Below are positions 1-8,669 of a stretch of DNA of 64,000 bases, piece after piece. The stretch is taken from contig JAEZXR010000125.1 in assembly GCA_023419605.1 (NCBI GenBank), positions 1 to 64,000 of the forward strand, given 5' to 3'. This DNA is from Bacillota bacterium. GTDB taxonomy: Bacteria; Bacillota; Clostridia; Acetivibrionales; JAEZXR01. Position 1 is the first letter of the stretch, and each line of letters begins with the position of its first letter. A model generated the notes under the pieces. The model saw nothing but the letters and a program-made list of their open reading frames with translations, ran no database searches and was not told the origin of the DNA. The translations under genes and the position numbers were made by a program.

Positions 1-2
1 AA

Positions 3-137
3 CACATTGCCTACACTGTCAGAAATGTGCCTTATGAAACAGCAATCCAAACCGAGGACATTGCGGAACAGCTGGCTGAGAAGTTTGCACTTCCATACGA
101 TCAGGCTAAGACCTTAACCAATGTCAAATGGAAGTAA
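3..137 (+). CDS. 3' end of an unidentified gene (partial)
   Basis: The window opens inside a reading frame that runs 44 codons to a TAA. The visible tail contains the run TEDIAEQLAEKFALPYDQAK and ends in TNVKWK. It is helical and charged and could belong to a small helix-turn-helix or two-component accessory protein, but I do not recognise the family. The start lies outside the window. It reads toward the c-di-GMP gene at 432 but is separated from it by about 290 bases. Confidence 0.45.
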   Translation, partial: HIAYTVRNVPYETAIQTEDIAEQLAEKFALPYDQAKTLTNVKWK

Positions 138-360
138 TTACACCGAAATCAGAAAACTTGTACCTGCCTACATTTGGATTAAGATTGGGATGCCTTCATT
201 GCAAAAAGGTTCTATTAGTTGAAAGTGGGTAAATATAAGTAAAAAGCAGATGATATAGCATTTCTATACTGGATTCTAAACTGCGGATGCACAGGAAAAT
301 TCAGCAAGTAGCTGCTTTGTGCAAGAAGTTTTCAGCTTCCTCGCAGGATATGGCATCAAC

Positions 361-377
361 AGCGTAAACTTTACGCT
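361..377. promoter_or_regulatory. 17-nt perfect palindrome upstream of the GGDEF-EAL gene
   Basis: AGCGTAAA-C-TTTACGCT is an 8+1+8 perfect inverted repeat 55 nt before the chosen start at 432. Its size and place suit a dimeric repressor operator; no regulator can be assigned. The rest of 138-431 holds only short frames with no convincing ribosome site, and I see no gene there. Confidence 0.3.
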
Positions 378-431
378 ATCAATTTAGACTTTCAAATGGG
401 ACTTAATCGGCAGGAAAGGAAGGTAAACACT

Positions 432-1727
432 ATGGAAATTATGAAAACAGATGCCGAAAAAAATCAAGTTTGTATTGATTCTCAAACAGAAACATCTGGC
501 AGGACTCATTTATATAAATATATGGCTGAAAATAATGTTTCAGCTGTTTTATTTATCGATGTAGATAATTTTAAGTACATCAATGACTGTTATGGGTATA
601 GACTTGGAGATTGCCTTCTACAGCAAATAAGCACCAGGCTGGAGGATGAGGTTGGAAATTGCGGGAAGGTATTTATGTTTGGTGGGGATGAGTTTGTTGC
701 AGTAATAGACCGCTGTAAAGGGAACGAAATTATATATAAATCCAGGCAGGTTGTAAAGAAATTTGAAACAGCGTCATTTTCTGTCGGAGGGCAGGAAGTG
801 TCGATAACGATAAGTATGGGTGTATATATTCCCAAAAAGCTGGATGAATTAACGGAGGACCTGATAAGGAAGGCAGATATTGCTTTGTTCAAGGCAAAAA
901 GTAATGGGAAAAGCCAATTGGCTTTTTACGATGAGCTTATGGATGATGAAATAAAGAGAAAAATTCTTTTAAATTCTGAAATGAGGAAGAGTATAAACGA
1001 GAAGGAGTTTTATGTACATTACCAGCCTATTTTTGACATAAGTAAAGGGAGAGCAACGGAGGTAGAAGCGCTTTTAAGATGGGAAAGCAGAACTATCGGC
1101 AGTATTTTCCCTGCTGAATTTATTCCTGTAGCCGAAGGCAGCGGCCTGATCAAAGCAATTGGCGATTTTGTAATGGAAAGTGTTTTCAGACAGCTGAAGC
1201 TCTGGGAAAAAGAAGGTATGGAAATAAAGGTTGCCATCAATATATCACCCGTTCAACTGTTAAATAAGGCTTTTATATCAAAATTCAAGGAATTAGTGCG
1301 GAAATTCAACATTGATTACAAGAAAATCAAGTTTGAAATAACTGAAACGCAGATATTGACGGATAAAGGAGAGATTGTTAAATTTCTGTACAGAATGCTG
1401 AAGTCAGGTCTGGACATTTCTCTTGACGATTTTGGGACAGGCTTTTCATCGATTAAAAATATGATCCTGTTTCCAATTTCGGAAATAAAAATTGATAAAA
1501 GTTTTTCAGACAAGCTTTTGTATGATGAAAAAACCGAAGCAATTATAGAATCAATCATTTATGCTGCAAAAAAATCTGGATACAAAGTAACGGCGGAGGG
1601 GGTTGAAACACAAACACAATTTGAAAAATTAAGAGGCATGGGCTGTGATAAAATCCAGGGCTATTACATCGGTAAACCGATGTCTCCAGAGCAAATAACT
1701 GATTTTATACGGTCTTTCGGACTTTAA
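432..1727 (+). CDS. GGDEF-EAL protein (cyclic di-GMP synthase/phosphodiesterase)
   Basis: A soluble 431-residue protein with a GGDEF domain (about residues 30-165) followed by an EAL domain (about 180-428). The synthase signature GGDEF is intact, with the metal-site run FIDVDNF ahead of it. The EAL half keeps EALLR, NISPVQ, EITETQ, DDFGTG, KIDKSF, EGVET and the closing QGYYIGKP, so all phosphodiesterase metal and catalytic motifs are present. By family knowledge it could both make and break c-di-GMP; the net direction cannot be read from sequence. No membrane segment or sensor domain precedes the catalytic parts. An earlier in-frame ATG at 396 exists, but AGGAAGG sits just before the ATG at 432, so I place the start there. 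A second GGDEF protein lies 0.9 kb downstream. Confidence 0.93.
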   Translation: MEIMKTDAEKNQVCIDSQTETSGRTHLYKYMAENNVSAVLFIDVDNFKYINDCYGYRLGDCLLQQISTRLEDEVGNCGKVFMFGGDEFVAVIDRCKGNEIIYKSRQVVKKFETASFSVGGQEVSITISMGVYIPKKLDELTEDLIRKADIALFKAKSNGKSQLAFYDELMDDEIKRKILLNSEMRKSINEKEFYVHYQPIFDISKGRATEVEALLRWESRTIGSIFPAEFIPVAEGSGLIKAIGDFVMESVFRQLKLWEKEGMEIKVAINISPVQLLNKAFISKFKELVRKFNIDYKKIKFEITETQILTDKGEIVKFLYRMLKSGLDISLDDFGTGFSSIKNMILFPISEIKIDKSFSDKLLYDEKTEAIIESIIYAAKKSGYKVTAEGVETQTQFEKLRGMGCDKIQGYYIGKPMSPEQITDFIRSFGL

Positions 1728-1862
1728 TATTCAATAGAAATGCGTTAGTATTTTGTCGGAAATCTAATGTAATGTGTTTATGGAGGATGAGTTCAGTTGG
1801 TTAATGCAAAACTTGAGGGAATAGGTTAACAATATTGACTTTTTTGGCAAAGGAACTGCAAA

Positions 1863-1982
1863 ATGATGTATTATGAGCTTTTCCAGACAAAAGAAGGAAA
1901 AATTCTTTATGCAGCATTAATTGTGTTGACTATCGTTCTCTTTATTATCCATAAGGTTATTGAGAAGAGAAAGCAAAAATAA
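1863..1982 (+). CDS. small single-pass membrane protein (39 aa)
   Basis: A 39-residue frame opens with MMYYELFQTKEGK. It continues with one hydrophobic helix (about residues 17-30, rich in L, I, V and F) and ends in a basic tail KVIEKRKQK. AAAGGA lies about 8 nt before the ATG. The layout is that of a small membrane peptide with its positive tail in the cytoplasm. It ends 33 nt before the Spo0E-like gene and may share its transcript. No family recognised; a chance frame is possible. Confidence 0.4.
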   Translation: MMYYELFQTKEGKILYAALIVLTIVLFIIHKVIEKRKQK

Positions 1983-2014
1983 ATTTTGTTAATCATAACA
2001 GGGAGATGGAACAA

Positions 2015-2191
2015 ATGCTGACGGATAAAATCAACGAATTGAGAGAAGAATTGAATAAACAGGTAATAAGCAGTGATATACATAAGCAATCGATTCTGCG
2101 ATTAAGCCAGGAATTAGATAGATATATTGTGGAATATCTGAAAAATAAAGACGGCAAAAAAATAGGAAATAAAATTTTTATAAAAAAGTAA
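2015..2191 (+). CDS. Spo0E-like aspartyl-phosphate phosphatase
   Basis: A 58-residue protein with the Spo0E family signature SQELD in the run LRLSQELDRYIVEY, preceded by an amphipathic helix NELREELNKQ. Spo0E-type proteins form a two-helix hairpin that removes phosphate from Spo0A and so restrains entry into sporulation. The ATG at 2015 has GGGAG 9 nt upstream; the ATG at 2006 would overlap that site and is less likely. It lies between two c-di-GMP genes and upstream of a spore germination operon, which fits a signalling region around sporulation; that link is inference. The tail is lysine-rich. Confidence 0.8.
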   Translation: MLTDKINELREELNKQVISSDIHKQSILRLSQELDRYIVEYLKNKDGKKIGNKIFIKK

Positions 2192-2282
2192 ATTACATAC
2201 AGGTAAATTATTGAATAAATATAAAATAATAATTTAAAATGTGATAAAATACGTATTAAAGCAAATGGAAGAAGGGAAGGAA

Positions 2283-2633
2283 ATGTCGAAAAGCGTTGAC
2301 AGTACTAAAAAAGCTGAAATCACTATGCGTATGTCGGAATTTGAAATGCCCCCGATGCAGGATGTCCTTATTGTCGGCAGGAGAGCACCCATAGGGCCAG
2401 AGGCGGCAAGACGCATGGTAGATATATTGTCTCCAGACCAGTATGAAATCGTAAAGGTAGACCACCCTGCCATTGAGGCTATGGTGGTGAGAAAGGCATT
2501 GTTCAGTATGCTACCAAAGGAGAAGCTGGTTGCACTTTTGATGGAGGAGGGAGAGAGGGTTGCTAACGAATCAACCATCGTGAAGGCACAGGTGAATATT
2601 GTGCTCCAGGTTAGCAAAGCAATAGATTTATGA
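2283..2633 (+). CDS. conserved protein of unknown function coupled to CBS-GGDEF gene
   Basis: A soluble protein of 116 residues with no family I can name. It has a central segment DVLIVGRRAPIGPEAARRMV, then an alternating strand/helix pattern and an acidic helix LVALLMEEGERVANES. The ATG at 2283 follows GAAGGGAAGG; an upstream in-frame start at 2241 lacks a ribosome site. Its TGA overlaps the ATG of the CBS-GGDEF gene (ATGATGA), so the two are translationally coupled and probably work together, perhaps as a sensor or partner subunit. That role is inferred from position only. Confidence 0.7.
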   Translation: MSKSVDSTKKAEITMRMSEFEMPPMQDVLIVGRRAPIGPEAARRMVDILSPDQYEIVKVDHPAIEAMVVRKALFSMLPKEKLVALLMEEGERVANESTIVKAQVNIVLQVSKAIDL

Positions 2634-3493
2634 TGAGAAAAGTTTCTGAAGTTATGATGAAAGACTATACTACCGTTGATGCTCTTTGGGGAATAAGACG
2701 TGTTCAGGACATTGCAGAAAAAGCAGAGATAGACTGCTTCCCTGTAACCGATAATGGAGAAATTATAGGTGTCCTGACGAGGAATGATTTGATAAAATCG
2801 CACCCCAACAGAATTGTACTGGATGCTATGTCAGGAAACTGCAAATACATTGAGGCGGATGAACCTGTTTGGAAGGCAAAGGAGCTGTTTGAAGCAGAAG
2901 ATACCGACATGCTCCTTGTTACTCAAGGGAATAAAGTCACTGGGGTTGTGACAAAAAGTGCTGTTGATGTTGAAATCGGCAAGCATATGGATATTTTGAC
3001 GGGTTTGTACAAAAGCGACTACATTATGTATAAAGCATATAAGCATCTGGAACAGGGCAAGGAAATATCCATCATATTCTTTGATGTCAATAATTTCGGG
3101 CACATCGATAAAGAATATGGGCATACGGTAGGAGATAATATTTTAAAGGAAATTGCTGAAATTCTCAACGACAATGCACCCGCAGGCACTTTCCTTTGCA
3201 GGTACGGCGGTGATGAATTTGCCTTATTGACGGATCAATGTGCAGAAAACAGTGAGGCACTGGCACAAGACATATTGGACAAGGTAAAGCAGCACGAATT
3301 TTATGGTGATATCAGCATTAGTGTTTCAGCAGGGATTGCAGGTGGAAAAAGACGCAATCCGAGGAAAGGAAATATGTACAATACCATTATCAGCCTGATA
3401 AACCTTGCAAGCCTGGCTTCTACAAAGGCAAAAAAAGAGAAGGGCAACCTGGTGCTGGGGTATAGCGGGACTATCGATGAAATAGCCATATAA
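2630..3493 (+). CDS. CBS-domain diguanylate cyclase
   Basis: A 287-residue protein with two CBS repeats (about 1-115) joined to a GGDEF domain (about 120-280). The CBS part opens KVSEVMMKDYTTVDA and contains the strand GEIIGVLTRNDL; such pairs usually bind adenosine nucleotides. The cyclase part has the metal-site run FFDVNNF and an intact YGGDEF motif, so it should make c-di-GMP from GTP, possibly gated by a nucleotide on the CBS pair. No membrane segment is seen, so it should be cytoplasmic. It overlaps the preceding small gene by 4 nt and ends 17 nt before a strong terminator. Three c-di-GMP or sporulation signalling genes thus lie within 3 kb. Confidence 0.9.
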   Translation: MMRKVSEVMMKDYTTVDALWGIRRVQDIAEKAEIDCFPVTDNGEIIGVLTRNDLIKSHPNRIVLDAMSGNCKYIEADEPVWKAKELFEAEDTDMLLVTQGNKVTGVVTKSAVDVEIGKHMDILTGLYKSDYIMYKAYKHLEQGKEISIIFFDVNNFGHIDKEYGHTVGDNILKEIAEILNDNAPAGTFLCRYGGDEFALLTDQCAENSEALAQDILDKVKQHEFYGDISISVSAGIAGGKRRNPRKGNMYNTIISLINLASLASTKAKKEKGNLVLGYSGTIDEIAI

Positions 3494-3509
3494 AGGATGT
3501 AGAAAGAAG

Positions 3510-3540
3510 AAAGCTCTGATCACAGGGCTTTATTTTTTTT
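3510..3540 (+). terminator. Rho-independent terminator after the CBS-GGDEF gene
   Basis: AAAGCTCTG (3510-3518) pairs with CAGGGCTTT (3523-3531) around the loop ATCA, with one T-G wobble, and is followed by eight T after an A. It separates the signalling genes from the ger operon. Confidence 0.85.
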
Positions 3541-3638
3541 GCATCCAAATGGCAGTGTACATAAGAATCCGTATGATAACATCCCTTGTGTATGTAATAG
3601 CAGGATATTGGCTATAATGTAAAATGGGTGATAAGGAT

Positions 3639-5216
3639 ATGTTTGGTAAAACAAAGAAACATAACAGGAATAAGGATCAAAAGGCTGACCCTGATAACAG
3701 CCGTAATGATAAAAACGAACCAATACCACGATCAATTGAAGAAGTAAAAGCAAGGCTCGATGAAGCTTTTTCCCAATGCAGCGATTTTTTACTTCGGGAA
3801 ATTATATGCGGGGAAGACGGTTCCGTCAGGATGCTGGTGGCATATATCAACGGCTTTGTTGACAAAAGGGTGTTAAACCAGGATGTGATTCGCCCGATCC
3901 TTGAATATTTATCAAAGTTAAAAACACAGGATAAAGGAAGCCACATGTACGAGCTGCTCAAGGAGTGTGTTATCAGCAGCAACGACCTGAAAGAAGCGGG
4001 AAATATACAGCAGGCAGTAAATAGTATTGTGTCGGGAGAAGCCCTGCTTTTTATTGACGGAGAAGAAAAAGCATTGGTTATAGGGGTTAAAGCCCCACAG
4101 GGCAGGCAGGTAGCAGAACCTGACACCGAGGTTTCCATCAGAGGAGCAAGGGAGGGTTTTGTCGAAAACCTGCTTACAAATACCACCCTCCTCCGTAAAA
4201 GGATCAAGAATCCGAATCTGAAGCTGGAAATGCTGCAGCTGGGAGAACAGACAAGAACCGATATTTGCATCTGCTATATCAAAGGGATTGCCAATGAAGC
4301 GATTATTGAAGAAGTAAGAGAAAGGCTCAAGAAAATTAAAACCGATGCCATCCTGGACACTGGCATTATTGAGCAGTATATTTCCGACAGCCGCCTGTCC
4401 CTTTTCCCTACGGTGGGGAACAGCGAAAAATGTGACAAGCTGGCGGCGAAGCTGCTGGAGGGGCGAGTAGCCATATTCTGTGACGGTACGCCCTACGTCC
4501 TTACGGCTCCTTATCTTTTTATAGAGTCTCTTCAAGCGTCGGATGATTACTATGATCATGCCTTCTTTGCGACCTTTATGCGTCTTCTGCGTTTGCTGGC
4601 GCTGCTGGTATCAAACTTTATGCCAGGGATGTATGTAGCGTTGGTAGGCTTCCATCACACGGTCATCCCGTTCAAGCTGATGATCACGCTGGCAGCCTCC
4701 AGGCAGGGAATCCCTTTTTCGCCTTTTACCGAGGCAGTATTGATGATCATAGCCTTTGAACTCCTCCGTGAGGCGGGTGTCCGTATGCCAAGGCCCATCG
4801 GCCAATCCTTGAGCATTGTAGGAGCTATTGTGCTGGGAGAAGCGTCGGTTGCGGCAGGTATCGCCAGCAACCTGATGGTGATTATAGTAGCCATTACAGC
4901 CATATGCAGCTTTGTTGTCCCTCCCTTGATCAGGGCAACTATGCTGCTGCGTTTTGTGTTCCTGGCTGCGGCAAATTTTCTGGGCTTTCTTGGAATAGCC
5001 TTTGTGTCTGTGGCTGTTTTCATACACCTTTGTAGGCTACGTTCCTTCGGGGTTCCTTATATGGCACCTTTTTCTCCGCTTACGGCTTCTGATCTCAAGG
5101 ATTCCTTTGTTGTCGTCCCCATTTGGGCAATGGTGACAAGGCCAAAGATACTTCGGCAGGAGAATAGTAAAGGTGCCGCAGGCACAAAACGCCAGGAGGT
5201 GCGGTTAAAACGGTGA
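3639..5216 (+). CDS. spore germination protein, GerA/GerKA family
   Basis: The A subunit of a Ger-type germinant receptor, 525 residues from the preferred start. It has a polar N-terminal cytoplasmic half (to about residue 300) with the characteristic runs FLLREI and VEPDTEVSIRG-like AEPDTEVSIRG, then a membrane half with several hydrophobic helices (for example VALVGFHHTVIPFKL and IVGAIVLGEASVAAG). By family knowledge it sits in the inner spore membrane and helps sense germinants with the B and C subunits. I prefer the ATG at 3639 because GGGTGA precedes it by 7 nt and a TATAAT-like box lies at 3613-3618, too close to serve the ATG at 3624. It is first in a four-gene operon and overlaps the next gene by 4 nt. 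Confidence 0.92.
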   Translation: MFGKTKKHNRNKDQKADPDNSRNDKNEPIPRSIEEVKARLDEAFSQCSDFLLREIICGEDGSVRMLVAYINGFVDKRVLNQDVIRPILEYLSKLKTQDKGSHMYELLKECVISSNDLKEAGNIQQAVNSIVSGEALLFIDGEEKALVIGVKAPQGRQVAEPDTEVSIRGAREGFVENLLTNTTLLRKRIKNPNLKLEMLQLGEQTRTDICICYIKGIANEAIIEEVRERLKKIKTDAILDTGIIEQYISDSRLSLFPTVGNSEKCDKLAAKLLEGRVAIFCDGTPYVLTAPYLFIESLQASDDYYDHAFFATFMRLLRLLALLVSNFMPGMYVALVGFHHTVIPFKLMITLAASRQGIPFSPFTEAVLMIIAFELLREAGVRMPRPIGQSLSIVGAIVLGEASVAAGIASNLMVIIVAITAICSFVVPPLIRATMLLRFVFLAAANFLGFLGIAFVSVAVFIHLCRLRSFGVPYMAPFSPLTASDLKDSFVVVPIWAMVTRPKILRQENSKGAAGTKRQEVRLKR

Positions 5217-6397
5217 GATACGGAAAACCAAAAAAAATTGTGAAAATCACCATACTTGTCTTTCTATTCATGCTGCCTTTACTTCTGACTGGATGCTGGA
5301 ACAATAGAGACCTGACGGAAACAAACATTGTAGCAGGCCTTGGGTTGGATAGGACGGAAGAGGGAAAAATACTCTTGACTGTTCAGGTGGTGGAACCTGC
5401 TGCTATTCAATCCACATCTTCAGGAAAGGGGAAAGGCGGAGGGACACAACCAAAGCCTGTGTTTGTCGAGTCATATGAAGGGGATACCGTTTTTGAAGCC
5501 TTAAGAGGTTTGCTGACTAAAGTTGATAATAAATTATTTGCAAGCACGGCCCAGGTATTAATCCTCGGAGAAACTCTCTCCGAAGATGGTATTAACGAAG
5601 CATTGGATTTTTTCCAGAGGGACCATGAAGTGGAGTACAAAATGGATGTCCTTGTGGCAAAAGGCGTTACCCCAAAAGAAATCCTTGAAATGGAAACCGA
5701 TATGGATTCTATACCAGCCGTGTATGTAAAAGGTACGATAAAAAATACCGTTTCACGGGGAACGGTAAAGAGGACCATGCTGATTGACCTGATCAAAGAC
5801 ATGAGCAGCAGCGGAAGGCAGCTTGCCATTGGGCAGATAACAAAAGCTGGGGAAAAGGAGGTCGGGACGGAAGGTACTGCGGTTTTCAGGGATGGAAAAC
5901 TTGCTGGCTGGCTGGACCCAGCGGAAACACGGGGATACCTGTTTGCCACAGGCAAAGTGGAAAGTGCCATTGTCAATATCCCTGCGGATAACGGCAAAGT
6001 AGCTATGGAAATCATACGGTCAAAAGGAAAAGTCAATGTAGAATTTAAAAATGGCGAACCAGATCGTCTGACTATCAAGGTGGGGCTTGAGGCCAATGTG
6101 GGGGAATATGAAGCAAACGGAAAGCTGGACTCGCCGTCCAGCTTGCACAAGCTGGAGGAGCTTTTAGGTGAGGAAGTAAAGAAAGAAATCAGGGTGGCAT
6201 TGGACAGGACACAAAAGGACTATTCGAGCGACATATTTGGCTTTGGCACCCAGGTACACAAATATCACCCGCAGTATTGGAAGGAAGCAAAGGGCCAATG
6301 GAATGACACTTTCAGCAAACTTCCAGCAGACATAAAAGTGGATGCAAAAATAAGACGGACTGGAGTTATCAAAGGCCCGATAAAGAAGGGCGGATAA
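5213..6397 (+). CDS. spore germination lipoprotein, GerC/Ger(x)C family
   Basis: A 394-residue lipoprotein. The N-terminus is basic (MRYGKPKKIVK), then hydrophobic, and ends in the lipobox LTGC at about residues 25-28, after which comes the family signature WNNRDL and an acidic, soluble remainder. Ger(x)C proteins are anchored in the spore inner membrane and are the C subunit of germinant receptors. Translation starts at GTG (5213) overlapping the gerA stop; AGGAGGTG lies upstream. The C-terminal part carries the typical run QKDYSSDIFGFG. Confidence 0.92.
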   Translation: MRYGKPKKIVKITILVFLFMLPLLLTGCWNNRDLTETNIVAGLGLDRTEEGKILLTVQVVEPAAIQSTSSGKGKGGGTQPKPVFVESYEGDTVFEALRGLLTKVDNKLFASTAQVLILGETLSEDGINEALDFFQRDHEVEYKMDVLVAKGVTPKEILEMETDMDSIPAVYVKGTIKNTVSRGTVKRTMLIDLIKDMSSSGRQLAIGQITKAGEKEVGTEGTAVFRDGKLAGWLDPAETRGYLFATGKVESAIVNIPADNGKVAMEIIRSKGKVNVEFKNGEPDRLTIKVGLEANVGEYEANGKLDSPSSLHKLEELLGEEVKKEIRVALDRTQKDYSSDIFGFGTQVHKYHPQYWKEAKGQWNDTFSKLPADIKVDAKIRRTGVIKGPIKKGG

Positions 6398-6401
6398 AGT
6401 T

Positions 6402-6614
6402 ATGGCAATCATACTGGCTGTGTTTTTAATTTTGGTTTTATATGACCTTCAAAGGTTTATACGGAAAAACGAACAGGCAAGAGTATTTATCATATATGTT
6501 TTCCTGATGGCGGCAAGCCTCACTGTCAGTCTGCTTCTGGCAGAAGGAAAAAGACCTTCCAGCCCTGCACAATGGATTGAAGGAATACTAAAAACGATGG
6601 GAGTGATAAAGTAG
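6402..6614 (+). CDS. small membrane protein of the ger operon
   Basis: A 70-residue protein with two hydrophobic segments: residues 1-15 (MAIILAVFLILVLYD) and about 28-45 (VFIIYVFLMAASLTVSLLL), with a basic link RFIRKNEQ. It lies 4 nt after gerC, and its TAG overlaps the GTG of the next gene by one base. Small two-helix proteins of this kind (a D-like subunit) occur in some ger operons and modulate the receptor; that role is inferred here from position. Confidence 0.75.
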   Translation: MAIILAVFLILVLYDLQRFIRKNEQARVFIIYVFLMAASLTVSLLLAEGKRPSSPAQWIEGILKTMGVIK

Positions 6615-7702
6615 TGGAAAAAGCCCGAATATCCAGTATTCAGTTATTCCTGCTTTTAACTGGCTTCCTTTACGGAAGCACGGTGATCATAAACTCCGCA
6701 CTGGGTGCAAAAAATGACGCTTGGCTGGCTATCCTTCTTGGAGGAGCAGGTGGCGCTTTGATAATAGGGGGTTACGTAGCCATAGCATTATTAAATCCTA
6801 CAAAAACACTGGTTGAAATTTTAAGGGATCGATTGGGCAAAGTGATCGGCAATGTAATTGCCCTCCTGTATGTATGGTACTTCATCCACTTGGCTGCATT
6901 GGTGTTCAGAAATTTCGGAGAGTTTATAGCTGTGGTGACCTTTCCAGAAACACCTATGATTGTAGTTATCGGGATTTTTGCGGTCATATTGGTTTATGCG
7001 ATCAACAGCGGTGTGGAGGTGATAGGGAGATTAAGTGAGTTGCTTGTACCTGTGCTGCCTGTTGTAGTTCTCATTATCTGCATGGCAATAATCACCACCC
7101 ATGATTTCACAGCCTTCTTCCCTATCCTGGAAAATGGCATGACACCTGTCCTAAAGGCAACCTTTGGTTTTGTTACCTTCCCCTTTGGAGAAAGTGTCGT
7201 ATTCCTTATGCTGTTTCCACATTTGAACAGGAAAGGAAACTTGAAAAAGCTCGCAGCTTTATCGGTGCTTTTTATGGTTGCGTTGAGCCTTTTGCTTTTT
7301 TTCAGGGATATCACTGTCCTGGGAAGTGAATTAATGCAGCAGGCAACCTTTGTGCCCCATTTAACAGCACTGCTTATTCCAGGCCTGAATGTGGAGCCGC
7401 TGGTAGACATCAACCTGCTGATCGGCGGAGGGGTAAAGATTTCGGTTTGCATCTATGCGGCTGCAAGGGCTTTAAGCCAGGTGGTAGGAATCGGTGACTA
7501 CAGGAAGCTGACCACGGCAATCACTACCTTTTGTGTCGTACTTTCCATATGGGTATACGGAAATGTGCTTGAAATGTTCAGTTGGGCTGAAAAGGTCTGG
7601 CCTTACTATTCTATCCCTTTTCAGTTAGTTTTTCCCCTGCTGCTGCTTGTTCTATCCTTAAGGAAAAGGAATGAGCCTTCAAATACAACGATTGAAAGTT
7701 GA
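6614..7702 (+). CDS. spore germination protein, GerB/GerKB family
   Basis: The 362-residue B subunit of the germinant receptor, a polytopic membrane protein with about ten hydrophobic helices, related to the amino acid/polyamine/organocation permeases. It opens SSIQLFLLLTGFLYGST, as is usual for the family, and ends in a short polar tail SLRKRNEPSN. Members are thought to form the germinant-binding transmembrane subunit. GTG start at 6614 overlaps the preceding stop. The operon order A-C-small-B is one of several found in Clostridia and Bacilli. No clear terminator follows it. Confidence 0.92.
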   Translation: MEKARISSIQLFLLLTGFLYGSTVIINSALGAKNDAWLAILLGGAGGALIIGGYVAIALLNPTKTLVEILRDRLGKVIGNVIALLYVWYFIHLAALVFRNFGEFIAVVTFPETPMIVVIGIFAVILVYAINSGVEVIGRLSELLVPVLPVVVLIICMAIITTHDFTAFFPILENGMTPVLKATFGFVTFPFGESVVFLMLFPHLNRKGNLKKLAALSVLFMVALSLLLFFRDITVLGSELMQQATFVPHLTALLIPGLNVEPLVDINLLIGGGVKISVCIYAAARALSQVVGIGDYRKLTTAITTFCVVLSIWVYGNVLEMFSWAEKVWPYYSIPFQLVFPLLLLVLSLRKRNEPSNTTIES

Positions 7703-7764
7703 AACGGTAAGGAAGCAGAAGGCGTTATTGTTTCTGTCGGAAGCGTTGGGGATTTTTGAGGTAG

Positions 7765-7861
7765 TTATCAACAGGTTATGCACAATATAAGAATTTTGGG
7801 AATATGCCATTTTAAAATGTTTAAAGAAATATCCACATAACAAACAAATAATTTATCCACA
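7765..7861 (+). promoter_or_regulatory. cluster of four DnaA-box-like nonamers
   Basis: Within 97 bases the same strand carries TTATCAACA (7765-7773), TTATGCACA (7776-7784), ATATCCACA (7829-7837) and TTATCCACA (7853-7861). The last is a perfect DnaA box, the second fits TTATNCACA, and the other two differ from TTATCCACA by one base. The 350-base gap between gerB and hsp20 is otherwise AT-rich with no gene. No dnaA or dnaN gene is near, so this is more likely a DnaA-titrating or regulatory cluster than oriC. Confidence 0.6.
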
Positions 7862-8054
7862 AGGTAGGGACTACTATTTCGTAGGAACAAATGCAACATA
7901 AACCAAACATAAATCATGGAAAGACAGAATGCTTAAAGTAATCCGTAATCAATATCAAATAGGTGAATTATTATACCTTCTTCATAAACTTTTATAAAAA
8001 ATCATTTGAGAGGAAAAACTATTATTGATAAAAAATATGAAGGAGGAATTTAAT

Positions 8055-8486
8055 ATGGCTCTTGTACCATGGAATCCTTTTAGGGATATGGACAATATCG
8101 GCAAGGAAATGAGCAGCTTCTTTGACTTTCCATCAAAAATATTTGGAGGCTTCTCTTCTCCCCGTGTGGATGTGTACCAGACGGAAGACGATGTAGTTGT
8201 AAAAGCCGAAATACCTGGTGTTTCAAAGGACGATCTGAACTTATATATCGATGAGAATACTGTAAGACTTACAGGTCAGACAAAGAGGGAAAACGAACTG
8301 AAGGATGAAAATGCTTACAGGACAGAACGGTATTACGGCAGCTTTTCAAGGACAATCCTGCTGCCTGTCGAGGTAAAATCAGAACAGGCGAAAGCAGAGT
8401 ATAAGGATGGTATCCTTTCAATTACAGTACCGAAGGTTGAGCCTTCAAAAATAAAGAGTAGAAAGATTGATATTCAGTATAGCTGA
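8055..8486 (+). CDS. small heat shock protein, Hsp20/alpha-crystallin family
   Basis: A 143-residue ATP-independent holdase. The N-terminal arm opens MALVPWNPF and is phenylalanine-rich. The alpha-crystallin domain covers about residues 40-135, with the markers VKAEIPGVSKDDL, RTERYYGSFSRTILLP and YKDGILSITVPK. The end carries a basic tail with KSRKIDIQ. AAGGAGG at 8040-8046 fixes the ATG at 8055 over an upstream in-frame ATA-type start at 8025. It stands alone, with its own terminator behind and the groESL control region downstream. I see no CIRCE in front of it, so it is probably controlled differently from groESL. Confidence 0.93.
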   Translation: MALVPWNPFRDMDNIGKEMSSFFDFPSKIFGGFSSPRVDVYQTEDDVVVKAEIPGVSKDDLNLYIDENTVRLTGQTKRENELKDENAYRTERYYGSFSRTILLPVEVKSEQAKAEYKDGILSITVPKVEPSKIKSRKIDIQYS

Positions 8487-8491
8487 ATGGC

Positions 8492-8526
8492 AGGCAGTCT
8501 GGTGATCTTAACAGGCTGCCTTTTCA
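8492..8526 (+). terminator. Rho-independent terminator after hsp20
   Basis: AGGCAGTCTG (8492-8501) pairs with CAGGCTGCCT (8512-8521) across a 10-nt loop, with one T-G wobble, then TTTTC. Confidence 0.75.
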
Positions 8527-8669
8527 ATTCAAACTTATGCATGTTCATTATCAACGTATTCGCTTTAAATCTGATAGAGAAATCGGGAGATTTTTCAAAA
8601 AAATAAATCTCTTTTGGGAATATCTTAAGCTGATTAAAAATAATCCTGCCCAAATTGGAATTTTACATA

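Noticed and set aside
4611..5027. Long minus-strand frames opposite gerA and gerC
   Set aside because: They lie entirely within strong plus-strand genes, carry no ribosome sites and show no family motifs.
7765..7861. Replication origin
   Set aside because: No dnaA, dnaN or other replication gene and no clear unwinding element; four boxes alone do not make oriC.
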